Positions 1-5,565 of a DNA stretch of 6,032 bases are shown piece after piece (within the stretch, counting starts at the first letter, position 1; every line of letters begins with the position of its first letter). Under the pieces are notes generated by a model that searched no databases, was not told the DNA's origin, and saw only the letters and a list, made by a program, of their open reading frames with translations. The stretch comes from JAPHTQ01 sp050302275 (GTDB lineage: Bacteria > Pseudomonadota > Gammaproteobacteria > Thiohalomonadales > Thiohalomonadaceae). The stretch lies in contig JBNLAT010000085.1 of assembly GCA_050302275.1 (NCBI GenBank), positions 1 through 6,032 on the forward strand, written 5' to 3'. A program made the translations under genes and the position numbers.

Positions 1-534
1 CAGGAATACAACCAACGCAAACAGCGCCGCGGTGCGTATTGGGAAGACCGTTATCATGCGACGGCCGTAGACACCGATGACTATATGGCACGTTGTATGG
101 TGTATATCGATCTAAATATGGTACGTGCGGGTATTGTGACACATCCAGGGGAATGGGAAGTGTGCGGCTATCAGGAGCTACTGGATCCAAGCGCTCGGTA
201 TCGGGTCGTTGATGTTGGGGCACTTTTGGGTCTGCTGGGTATTGATGAACTGAGCCAATTCCAGTACCTCTATGCGTCCTGGATTGATGAAGGGATCAGT
301 GCCGAGAACTCACGCCGTGATGGTCGGTGGACCGAAAGCGTGGCAGTGGGGAGCAAGGCGTTTGTAGAGCAATTTCAATCTCAAAGCGGTAGTGCTGCTG
401 CACACCGAAAGCGCTTGCATGACGATTCTGGCTACAGGCTTTGCGAGAGCGCAGACAGTTACAACGACAATTTTGGGGTCGAAATGGGCACTCTAAGCGC
501 TGAGAATGCCATTTTTCTAGATAATTTAGTATGA
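1..534 (+). CDS. RAYT / IS200-like tyrosine transposase, 3' part (5' end outside window)
   Basis: The frame is open from base 1 to the TGA at 532-534, giving 177 visible residues; the true start lies upstream. Near the beginning are two hallmarks of the Y1 transposase subfamily called RAYT (REP-associated tyrosine transposases): GAYWEDRYHATAV (residues 11-23) and YIDLNMVRAGIV (35-46). The second normally reads YI-x-x-NPVRAG, so Pro is replaced by Met here. Tyr35 is the likely nucleophile by family analogy. The HUH metal-binding motif, usually N-terminal, would lie outside the window. The C-terminus (NFG..MGTLSAENAIFLDNL) matches the usual RAYT tail, so the 3' end looks natural. These enzymes are single-stranded-DNA transposases thought to mobilise REP-type hairpins. 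The repeats at 549-604 and 2535-2585 may be related substrates (inference). Whether the full gene is intact cannot be seen. Confidence 0.85.
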   Translation, partial: QEYNQRKQRRGAYWEDRYHATAVDTDDYMARCMVYIDLNMVRAGIVTHPGEWEVCGYQELLDPSARYRVVDVGALLGLLGIDELSQFQYLYASWIDEGISAENSRRDGRWTESVAVGSKAFVEQFQSQSGSAAAHRKRLHDDSGYRLCESADSYNDNFGVEMGTLSAENAIFLDNLV

Positions 535-548
535 GCATCATCGGGTTG

Positions 549-604
549 AGTAGGTCCGACCCCGATCTGCGGTCCTAGTAGGTCCGACCCCGATCTGCGG
601 TCCT
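549..604. repeat. Perfect tandem duplication of a 28-bp unit, RAYT-associated type
   Basis: Two identical 28-bp units lie head to tail at 549-576 and 577-604, beginning 14 bp after the transposase stop codon. Each contains TAGGTCCGACCCC followed by GATCTGCGGTCCT; on the minus strand the core reads GGGGTCGGACC. The unit has imperfect terminal symmetry (GGTCCG near one end, CGGTCC near the other). GGGGTCGG-type cores next to RAYT genes are a familiar pattern in proteobacterial genomes, so these are probably transposase-associated end sequences or REP-like units. Their role is inferred from position. Confidence 0.8.
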
Positions 605-659
605 CAGATAGGCTTCTGACATTTATCGACCCTGGTCGCTACGCTGGCAGTAGGCGGTG

Positions 660-2258
660 CTACTCCCTGGTCGGCAGGTAATAACGCATGTCCATGCCGT
701 CGCGCGACTCCTGGTACAGGTAGTGGTCTGCACCCTCGAGGTGATTGTGCCGGATAAAACGCTCGCCAGTGACCAGGTCTTCCAGGATCCCGTAGTTATC
801 GCCTTCTTCGTTCTGCACTGCAGCCGGATCTGTAGCGGTCTCACCACCGCGCACGCGGATGCTGTCAGCGGTCACGCTCGGTAAACAAGGCACATGCTGG
901 GGTTGTACCGGTGGCCTCCACCCCGAGAGTTCCCGCGCGAGATATGCATATGCTTGATTGTTGCCGGTGACGACATCCTCGGCCGATTCCATGAAGTTGT
1001 AGTAACAGGGTTCACTCATCCGGCATTCTTGTTGCGTGCTTACATCCGCACACAAGGCTCCGTTTATAATCATCACGCCTGCAAACCTCAGCGGGGTTTC
1101 ATGAAATAAGCCGGGACAAAGCTGTAACCGCGGACACCTTGACGTTACGGGAGCGGATAAATCGACACCGGTGAAAATGCCATAATTTCCCTGCTGGCAC
1201 GGGTCAGCCGTTTTTGGGATGCAGCTGTAGTCGAGCCCGGCCAAAATCTGTCTGATGTGGCGCAGATTATCCCTAATGCGGGATATTTGCGAGCTGGTCG
1301 GACAGTGGAAGTGCCGGTAGACGGCGTAGAGGTCCTGGCCTCTAAGGGGCCAGACGCTCAGGGCGCTGCTCAACATGTCGTCAGCCAATCTGCGGCTCTG
1401 ATTGATCATCTCTTGCGCATTGTCCACGCCGGTCGTTACGCGATCGCATCCTGCGTTGCTGGAGATCTCCTTCGCGCTGGTCGATTTGTAGCTTGTGGCG
1501 GGAAGGCCCGGCAGTGTTAGTGTCCCTTGGGTGTCCAGGGAATGGGACCTCCACATTCCCTTGTCCATATCGAATACGGCCAGTCCCTCACCAGACTCGC
1601 TACCGGAGCCGCCGGCGACGGCCGTAGTGCCGGAATAACGCAGATGAAAACGGGCCAGATTGCCTTCTACTTCTTCGAGTACGTATTCCGTGCGGCCATT
1701 TGCCTGGTTCGTGGACCGGGTCTGGGTGAAGGAATCGCCGACCTTCATCGGTGTCGTGGGGAAGGCGGGTATCCAAAAGATGTCTTGTGCCTTGGCCGGT
1801 CCGGCAGCCTGCAACAAGGCGCGATGCTTCGGCATGCCACCGGAGAAAGCGAATTCGCCGGTCTCGCCGGTGACCGAGAACCGGGTTTGAAAGATGACTC
1901 CATCATAGTAATCGATGGACCGTCCCTGGTTGCTCAACGACAGGATTCGGGCAGTGACGGACGAATCGGCGTCATCGGGTTCCTGAGTTACCTGAAACTG
2001 AACCCGCTGGTCAAACTCGGACAGCAACTTGCCGCCGCCCGTCTGCACACTATGACTGGTTTCGGAGAAATCGGTGGCGGGTGATAAATTGTAGAAAAAT
2101 CGGTATCCCTCGATGAATTCCATTTGGGCAAGGGCATAAGGGGCGAGCACGAGGCCGAGGAGGAGGGTACACATCGCCAGCCAGATCCAAGCCTGGGGAG
2201 GCCGACCATGAGGGCTGCGTGAATGAGACGAGGTGATCATCCTTTCTCGATCGTCCAT
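660..2258 (-). CDS. Exported Cys-rich protein with degenerate M35/aspzincin-like domain
   Basis: This 532-residue protein has no family I can name with certainty. A signal peptide is clear: hydrophobic core WIWLAMCTLLLGLVLAPYALA (24-44), with likely cleavage after ALA44. Residues 45-265 look beta-rich and lack Cys; the stretch around MKVGDSFTQT to LAVFDMDKGMWRSHS recalls beta-sandwich domains of bacterial lipoproteins. Residues 270-446 hold nine of the ten mature Cys and follow the order of an M35/aspzincin (peptidyl-Lys metalloendopeptidase) domain: a helix, Cys pairs, RLQLCPGLF (378-385), the GVMII strand (394-398), and a late NNQAYAYLAREL (433-444). The HExxH slot reads INGAL (398-402), so catalysis is unlikely. 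A tail of about 80 residues follows, unlike anything I recognise. The ATG at 2258 lacks a good ribosome site. The ATG at 2240 (residue 7) has an AGAAAGG run directly abutting it, so the start is uncertain. The gene is monocistronic here. Its coding reality is well supported by length and signal peptide. Confidence 0.82.
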   Translation of the reverse strand: MDDRERMITSSHSRSPHGRPPQAWIWLAMCTLLLGLVLAPYALAQMEFIEGYRFFYNLSPATDFSETSHSVQTGGGKLLSEFDQRVQFQVTQEPDDADSSVTARILSLSNQGRSIDYYDGVIFQTRFSVTGETGEFAFSGGMPKHRALLQAAGPAKAQDIFWIPAFPTTPMKVGDSFTQTRSTNQANGRTEYVLEEVEGNLARFHLRYSGTTAVAGGSGSESGEGLAVFDMDKGMWRSHSLDTQGTLTLPGLPATSYKSTSAKEISSNAGCDRVTTGVDNAQEMINQSRRLADDMLSSALSVWPLRGQDLYAVYRHFHCPTSSQISRIRDNLRHIRQILAGLDYSCIPKTADPCQQGNYGIFTGVDLSAPVTSRCPRLQLCPGLFHETPLRFAGVMIINGALCADVSTQQECRMSEPCYYNFMESAEDVVTGNNQAYAYLARELSGWRPPVQPQHVPCLPSVTADSIRVRGGETATDPAAVQNEEGDNYGILEDLVTGERFIRHNHLEGADHYLYQESRDGMDMRYYLPTRE

Positions 2259-2302
2259 AAAGCAAGGTCAGAACACGGATTTTGAAAAATTACGCAGAAT
2301 TG

Positions 2303-2328
2303 TGTTAAGAGCTCGGTGTTTCTTAACA
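2303..2328. promoter_or_regulatory. Dyad TGTTAAGA-N10-TCTTAACA upstream of the exported-protein gene
   Basis: Perfect 8-bp inverted arms at 2303-2310 and 2321-2328 are separated by 10 bp, 45 bp upstream of the minus-strand ATG at 2258. The symmetric half-sites and AT-rich arms fit an operator for a dimeric regulator. The same bases could form a small hairpin in the mRNA leader. A good -10 match (TATACT on the minus strand, 2353-2348) lies just upstream, which would put the dyad in the early transcribed region, but no convincing -35 box accompanies it. Function is inferred. Confidence 0.4.
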
Positions 2329-2467
2329 TGTCGCAAGAACGACTATCAGTATAGATCCTGTTAGGAAAAATAGTAGAAACGGGGGCAGAACGCGGAATTT
2401 TCTAATATATGTAACAATCGTATTCTAACTCAGATATTCCTGAAACGACCAAGAGGTAAATTGCACT

Positions 2468-2521
2468 ATGAGATGTCCGAGTTGCAAGGGGACTCAGCTA
2501 ATTCCACACGAAAGGCACTAA
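2468..2521 (+). pseudogene. 5' remnant of a zinc-ribbon protein gene (tentative)
   Basis: An ATG at 2468 opens a 17-codon frame, MRCPSCKGTQLIPHERH, ending at TAA 2519-2521. An AGAGGT sequence lies about 11 nt upstream (2452-2457), slightly far for a ribosome site. The opening CPxCKGxxLxP is the typical first knuckle of small zf-TFIIB-like zinc-ribbon proteins, which normally continue for 40 or more residues to a second CxxCGG. Here the stop lies inside ACTAAAGGGGTC, the first of two direct repeats that lead into the hairpin at 2535-2585. The simplest reading is a gene cut short by insertion of a small mobile element. A chance ORF is possible at this length. Confidence 0.35.
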
Positions 2522-2585
2522 AGGGGTCCCTACTAAAGGGGTCGGTGACAAATGATAACGATTGCGTTTTGTCACCGACTCCTTT
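2517..2585. repeat. Transposase-type hairpin element with GGGGTCGGTGAC arm
   Basis: Two 12-bp direct repeats ACTAAAGGGGTC (2517-2528 and 2532-2543) lead into a long inverted repeat. Arm 2535-2552 (AAAGGGGTCGGTGACAAA) pairs with 2568-2585 over 18 positions with one G-T wobble, leaving a 15-nt loop. The GGGGTCGG core also occurs (minus strand) in the 28-bp repeats beside the RAYT gene, so the two are probably related. Structured single-strand hairpins of this kind are what IS200/RAYT-class transposases recognise. A T-containing run (CCTTTTCTCC) follows the 3' arm, so it could also act as a weak terminator. Mobile origin is inferred. Confidence 0.65.
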
Positions 2586-2655
2586 TCTCCTTTTCTCGCT
2601 CTATCTCCATAGCCATTATTCCGATGTGATTCTTTTCTAGTTACTTGGCAGGTCA

Positions 2656-2686
2656 ACACCCTACTTTCAATGGAACTGTAGGGTGT
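2656..2686. repeat. GTAGGGTG-type hairpin repeat, copy 1
   Basis: ACACCCTAC (2656-2664) and GTAGGGTGT (2678-2686) are perfect 9-bp inverted arms around a 13-nt loop. Weaker outer symmetry exists (TGGCAGG on the left, CTTGCC on the right). The sequence following it, GTAGGGTGTGGCTTGCC, resembles the dispersed GTAGGGTGGGC repeats found in many proteobacterial genomes. A second copy lies about 160 bp to the right. Confidence 0.65.
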
Positions 2687-2761
2687 GGCTTGCCGCATTG
2701 ATAACACGCTCATGTATGTGACATTCTTTCTGTAGCGCTGTAGCGCATTTGTATTTACGCT

Positions 2762-2790
2762 TTGTCATCACGGTATTGCGATGGCATGAT
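2762..2790 (+). promoter_or_regulatory. Possible sigma-70 promoter for the lemA operon
   Basis: TTGTCA (2762-2767, five of six matches to TTGACA) is followed after 17 bp by CATGAT (2785-2790, four of six to TATAAT). Transcription would start near 2797 and leave a leader of about 130 nt containing the hairpins at 2801-2848. This is a consensus-match guess with no independent support. Confidence 0.3.
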
Positions 2791-2800
2791 GATGCGAATC

Positions 2801-2848
2801 GGTGGGGTATGCCCCCACCCTACCTGGGATTCGAAGTGTAGGGTGGGG
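2801..2848. repeat. GTAGGGTG-type hairpin repeat, copy 2, with alternative stem
   Basis: CCCCACCCTAC (2813-2823) and GTAGGGTGGGG (2838-2848) are perfect 11-bp arms with a 14-nt loop. The left arm can instead pair with GGTGGGG at 2801-2807 (partner 2813-2819, 5-nt loop), so two mutually exclusive stems exist. It shares ACCCTAC / GTAGGGT and near-identical loop length with copy 1 at 2656-2686. It probably belongs to the same dispersed repeat family. It lies 77 bp before the chosen lemA start, within the likely leader. Confidence 0.65.
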
Positions 2849-2925
2849 AGGCTGCCACACAAATTCCGCCTGAATTGGATCAAATGAGTGTGCGTTTATC
2901 GCACCAGGTTAAGTGCCACTGCGGT

Positions 2926-3441
2926 ATGGACACGATTGTCGTAATCATCTTCATTGCCCTTCTTGTCTGGGTCATATTCATCTACAACCGCCTGGTACGC
3001 GATCGCAACCGGGTGCTGGCTGGGTGGAGCGATATCGAGGTTCAGCTCAAACGCCGCCACGATCTGCTGCCCAAGCTGGTCGATGCGGTCAAGCAGTATG
3101 CCGGTTACGAACAAGCCACCCTGTCGACGATCGTCGAGCTGCGCAGCCGTGCCGCCACCGCTGCAGCCATTGGCGACCGAGGCGATCTCGAAGCCGAGTT
3201 GGGCGATGGTATCCAGCGTCTGCTGGCCATTGCAGAGGCCTATCCGGATCTCAAGGCCAATCAAAACTTTCTCGACCTGCAACACAACATCAGCGAGGTG
3301 GAGAAGCACATCCAGTACGCCCGCCGTTACTACAATGGCACGGTGCGCAACCTCAACACCCGAATCGACTCCTTTCCGGACCTGCTGATCGCAAAGGCGT
3401 TCGGCTATCGCTACGCCGAATACTTTGCACTCGAGAAATGA
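2926..3441 (+). CDS. lemA: LemA family membrane protein
   Basis: The 171-residue product has the full LemA layout. One N-terminal membrane segment (about 3-19, IVVIIFIALLVWVIFI) is followed by the conserved YNRLVRDRNRVLAGWSDIEV (20-39), then QLKRRHDLLPKLVDAVKQYA (40-59), where most members have RRxDLIPNLV. Long helices follow, including YPDLKANQNFLDLQ (106-119) and the tail motif YNGTVRNLNTRIDSFPDLLIA (136-156). LemA proteins are helical, anchored in the cytoplasmic membrane and of unclear molecular role. The ATG at 2926 is chosen because it places the membrane segment at the very N-terminus as in relatives. In-frame alternatives are ATG 2884 and TTG 2875, and no site has a strong Shine-Dalgarno. 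The DUF2207 gene begins 1 nt after the stop, a pairing seen widely in bacteria, so the two proteins very likely work together. Confidence 0.92.
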   Translation: MDTIVVIIFIALLVWVIFIYNRLVRDRNRVLAGWSDIEVQLKRRHDLLPKLVDAVKQYAGYEQATLSTIVELRSRAATAAAIGDRGDLEAELGDGIQRLLAIAEAYPDLKANQNFLDLQHNISEVEKHIQYARRYYNGTVRNLNTRIDSFPDLLIAKAFGYRYAEYFALEK

Positions 3442-3442
3442 G

Positions 3443-5356
3443 ATGAAACGTCTGCTGCTACTGTTGCTCCTTCTGAATACCATTGTCGCCGCTGCCGACG
3501 AGCGTATTCTCGATTTTCACAGCGACATCAGGGTGGATGTGGATGGCAGCATGGAGGTCAGCGAGACGATAAGGGTCCGCGCGGAGGGTCGGGCGATCAA
3601 GCGCGGTATCTTCCGCGTCTTCCCCACCGACTACCGCGACGACCAGGGCAACCGCTATCGTGTCGGCTTCGAGCTCCTTGCGGTACAGCGCGACGGTCTC
3701 GGGGAGGACTACCGCAGCGAACGCCAGGACAACGGCGTGCGTGTCTATATCGGCAACGCCAACGTGCGTCTCACACCCGGCGACTACACCTATACCATTA
3801 CCTACCGCACTGACCGCCAGCTCGGTTTCTTCAGCGATCACGACGAACTCTATTGGAACGTGACCGGCAACGGCTGGGACTTTCCCATCGAGCGTGCCAG
3901 TGCCAGGGTCCACCTGCCGGACGCCATAGAAAGTGATCGGATCAGGGCCGAGGCCTACACCGGCCCCAGCGGCGCCCGGGGGGAGGACTACCGGGCCGAG
4001 ACTCTGGAGGAGGGCGCCTATTTCGAAACCACTCGGCCACTCGGCGCCCGCGAGGGGCTGACCCTGGTGGTCAGCTGGCCGAAGGGGATCGTGCATGAGC
4101 CGACAGGCCGGGAACGCCTTATATGGTTGCTCGAAGACAACCGGGATCTGGCAGCCGGCCTGGTCGGCCTGTTGCTGCTGACCGGTTTGTATCTGGCGGT
4201 ATGGTTTCGTGTCGGCCGCGATCCTGAGCCCGGGGTGGTGATTCCGCAATACGAGCCGCCGGCCGGTTTCTCGCCCGCCGCGGCACGCTACATCTCGCGC
4301 ATGGGCCATGACGACAAGACCTTCACCGCCGCCCTGGTGAGTCTGGCGGTGAAGGGCTATCTCAGGCTGGAACAGAACGACGACGAATACACGGCGATTC
4401 GCAGCGACAAGCTGCCTGGCGACGACCTCGGGCCCGGCGAAAGGCGGCTGCTCAAATCCCTGTTCGATAAAGGCAGGTTGAAGAGCGTGCCTTTCAAGCA
4501 GAAGCACCATGCCCGTATCCGCTCCGCCATCGAGTCGAACAAGAATGCGCTGGCGATCAACTACGACAAGGTCTATTTCCTGACCAACAGGATCTGGCTG
4601 GTACCGGGTATCCTCATTACCGTTCTTACCCTGATCGCCAGTATTTCAATGAGCGCAAGCGAAGACGCCCCGGTGGGTGCTTTCATGCTGGTGTGGCTGT
4701 CGGGCTGGTCAGTCGGGGTGTTGTTTCTGGCACGCACGGCTTACAGTGCCTGGCGCAGCGCCGACAGTGCCATAGGCTATGGCTCGGCCATCGGCGCCAC
4801 CCTGTTCGCCCTGCCGTTCTTCATCGGTGAGCTGGTGGGTTTTGGCGTGTTGATCTCGGTGACCTCCTTCTCCATGTTGGTCGTTCTGCTGCTGCTCCTC
4901 GGCATCAATCTACTTTTCTACCAGTTGCTGAAAGCGCCGACCCTCGCCGGTCGCAAGGTGCTCGACAAGCTGGAGGGGCTGCGCCTCTATCTGGAAGTGG
5001 CGGAAAAGGACGAGATGCAGTTCAAGCACCCGCCGGAAAGGACGCCGGAACTGTTCGAGCTTCTGTTTCCCTACGCCCTGGCGCTGGATGTGGAGCAGCC
5101 CTGGGCCGAACGCTTCGCCGCCGTTTTTGCCCAGCTGGAGCGTGAACGGCGACCCTATACACCCGCCTGGTATCACGGCGGTAGCTTCAACTCGCATGCC
5201 ATCGGCGGTTTCGCCCATTCCATGGGCGGTTCTCTGAGCAGCGCCATCTCTGCCTCCTCCACCGCGCCCGGATCCAGTTCGGGAAGCAGCGGTTTTGGCG
5301 GTGGCGGAGGCTCGTCTGGCGGTGGTGGCGGCGGTGGCGGCGGCGGGGGATGGTAG
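3443..5356 (+). CDS. DUF2207 (YciQ-like) membrane protein with glycine-rich tail
   Basis: The 637-residue product starts with a signal peptide (MKRLLLLLLLLNTIVAAA). An extracytoplasmic beta-rich DUF2207 domain follows (about 20-215), containing the family motif LYWNVTGNGWDFPIE (136-150). A membrane segment lies at 236-255, then a cytoplasmic stretch with PQYEPPAGFSPAAARYI (268-284) and TFTAALVSLAVKGYL (293-307). Further membrane segments lie at about 383-403, 412-430, 447-470 and 474-496. Next come LKAPTLAGRKVLDKLEGLRL (496-515), the FPYALALDVEQPWAERF motif (542-558), and a Ser/Gly tail ending in a near-pure Gly run and Trp (617-637). Such tails are typical of the family. The molecular function is unknown. 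ATG 3443 is preferred over the in-frame TTG at 3425 because it begins the signal peptide directly and has GAG 8 nt upstream. The 1-nt gap after lemA indicates translational coupling. Confidence 0.92.
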   Translation: MKRLLLLLLLLNTIVAAADERILDFHSDIRVDVDGSMEVSETIRVRAEGRAIKRGIFRVFPTDYRDDQGNRYRVGFELLAVQRDGLGEDYRSERQDNGVRVYIGNANVRLTPGDYTYTITYRTDRQLGFFSDHDELYWNVTGNGWDFPIERASARVHLPDAIESDRIRAEAYTGPSGARGEDYRAETLEEGAYFETTRPLGAREGLTLVVSWPKGIVHEPTGRERLIWLLEDNRDLAAGLVGLLLLTGLYLAVWFRVGRDPEPGVVIPQYEPPAGFSPAAARYISRMGHDDKTFTAALVSLAVKGYLRLEQNDDEYTAIRSDKLPGDDLGPGERRLLKSLFDKGRLKSVPFKQKHHARIRSAIESNKNALAINYDKVYFLTNRIWLVPGILITVLTLIASISMSASEDAPVGAFMLVWLSGWSVGVLFLARTAYSAWRSADSAIGYGSAIGATLFALPFFIGELVGFGVLISVTSFSMLVVLLLLLGINLLFYQLLKAPTLAGRKVLDKLEGLRLYLEVAEKDEMQFKHPPERTPELFELLFPYALALDVEQPWAERFAAVFAQLERERRPYTPAWYHGGSFNSHAIGGFAHSMGGSLSSAISASSTAPGSSSGSSGFGGGGGSSGGGGGGGGGGGW

Positions 5357-5502
5357 CGGTCCCCCGGTTTGATCGCTGCAATGCCGGCAAGATCAACGCC
5401 ATGGCGCCGCAGATCTTGAGGTATCTCAACTTCAACTAGATGGATGAGTATGCGACCTCGGCCAAGCGGGGTCAGCAGATAACTGTCAAGCTGATCGCCT
5501 GA
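5353..5502 (+). pseudogene. Possible decayed coding frame with in-frame stop
   Basis: Right after the DUF2207 stop, one frame reads VAVPRFDRCNAGKINAMAPQ, then ILRYLNFN, then a TAG stop (5437-5439). It resumes immediately with ATG in the same frame as MDEYATSAKRGQQITVKLIA, ending at TGA 5500-5502. The residue mix on both sides of the stop is protein-like and the frame does not shift, as expected for a gene tail with one nonsense mutation. I do not recognise the family, and there is no clear start. It could equally be chance in GC-rich DNA. Confidence 0.2.
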
Positions 5503-5510
5503 GTGAGAAT

Positions 5511-5540
5511 GCCGCCCGGAGAGCGACCTCTCCGGGTGGC
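5511..5540. terminator. Strong hairpin between convergent genes
   Basis: GCCGCCCGGAGAG (5511-5523) pairs with CTCTCCGGGTGGC (5528-5540) over 13 bp with a single G-T wobble and a CGAC tetraloop. It sits between the + strand lemA operon and the - strand PEP-CTERM gene, whose stop is 26 bp away, the usual place for a shared bidirectional terminator. Neither side has a clear T-run, so it may act as an mRNA 3'-end stabiliser or need other factors. Confidence 0.6.
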
Positions 5541-5565
5541 CGTGCAGCTCAGCATGCCTTCCCGG

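Larger units (their letters stand above)
2259..2925. other. Repeat-rich intergenic region between divergent genes
   Basis: This 667-bp stretch carries no full gene on either strand. The left part (2259-2467) is AT-rich and probably holds the control region of the minus-strand exported-protein gene. The middle (2468-2585) holds a truncated zinc-ribbon-like ORF and a transposase-type hairpin. The part from 2586 to 2640 is pyrimidine-rich and shows nothing I recognise. The right part (2641-2925) contains two related GTAGGGTG hairpins, an 8-bp tandem repeat (TGTAGCGC twice, 2731-2746) and a possible promoter for lemA. The density of short repeats suggests repeated insertion by small non-autonomous elements. 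Confidence 0.7.

Noticed and set aside
549..604. 28-bp repeats considered as a CRISPR array
   Set aside because: The units abut with no spacers between them and there are no cas genes, so this is a tandem duplication.
1527..2084. 185-codon + strand open frame opposite the exported-protein gene
   Set aside because: It is a shadow frame with low-complexity Gly/Ala content and no ribosome site; the minus-strand gene has a signal peptide and an ordered Cys pattern.
2535..2585. Long hairpin considered as a simple intrinsic terminator
   Set aside because: The two convergence partners needed are absent, the adjacent genes diverge away from it, and the arm sequence matches transposase-associated repeats better.
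2731..2746. TGTAGCGC repeated twice, considered as the start of an array or an iteron
   Set aside because: There are only two 8-bp copies, with no further units or replication genes, so it is too little for a CRISPR array or origin.
2875..2925. Upstream TTG (2875) or ATG (2884) as the lemA start
   Set aside because: They add a polar Cys-containing leader before the membrane segment that LemA relatives lack, and no clear ribosome site favours them; kept only as alternatives.
2896..3483. Long minus-strand open frame opposite lemA (195 codons)
   Set aside because: It is an antisense shadow of lemA, whose + strand product matches a known family throughout; the minus translation shows no family motif.
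3458..4510. 350-codon minus-strand open frame inside the DUF2207 gene
   Set aside because: GC-rich third positions keep antisense frames open; the + strand product carries DUF2207 motifs and a signal peptide, and the antisense one has neither.
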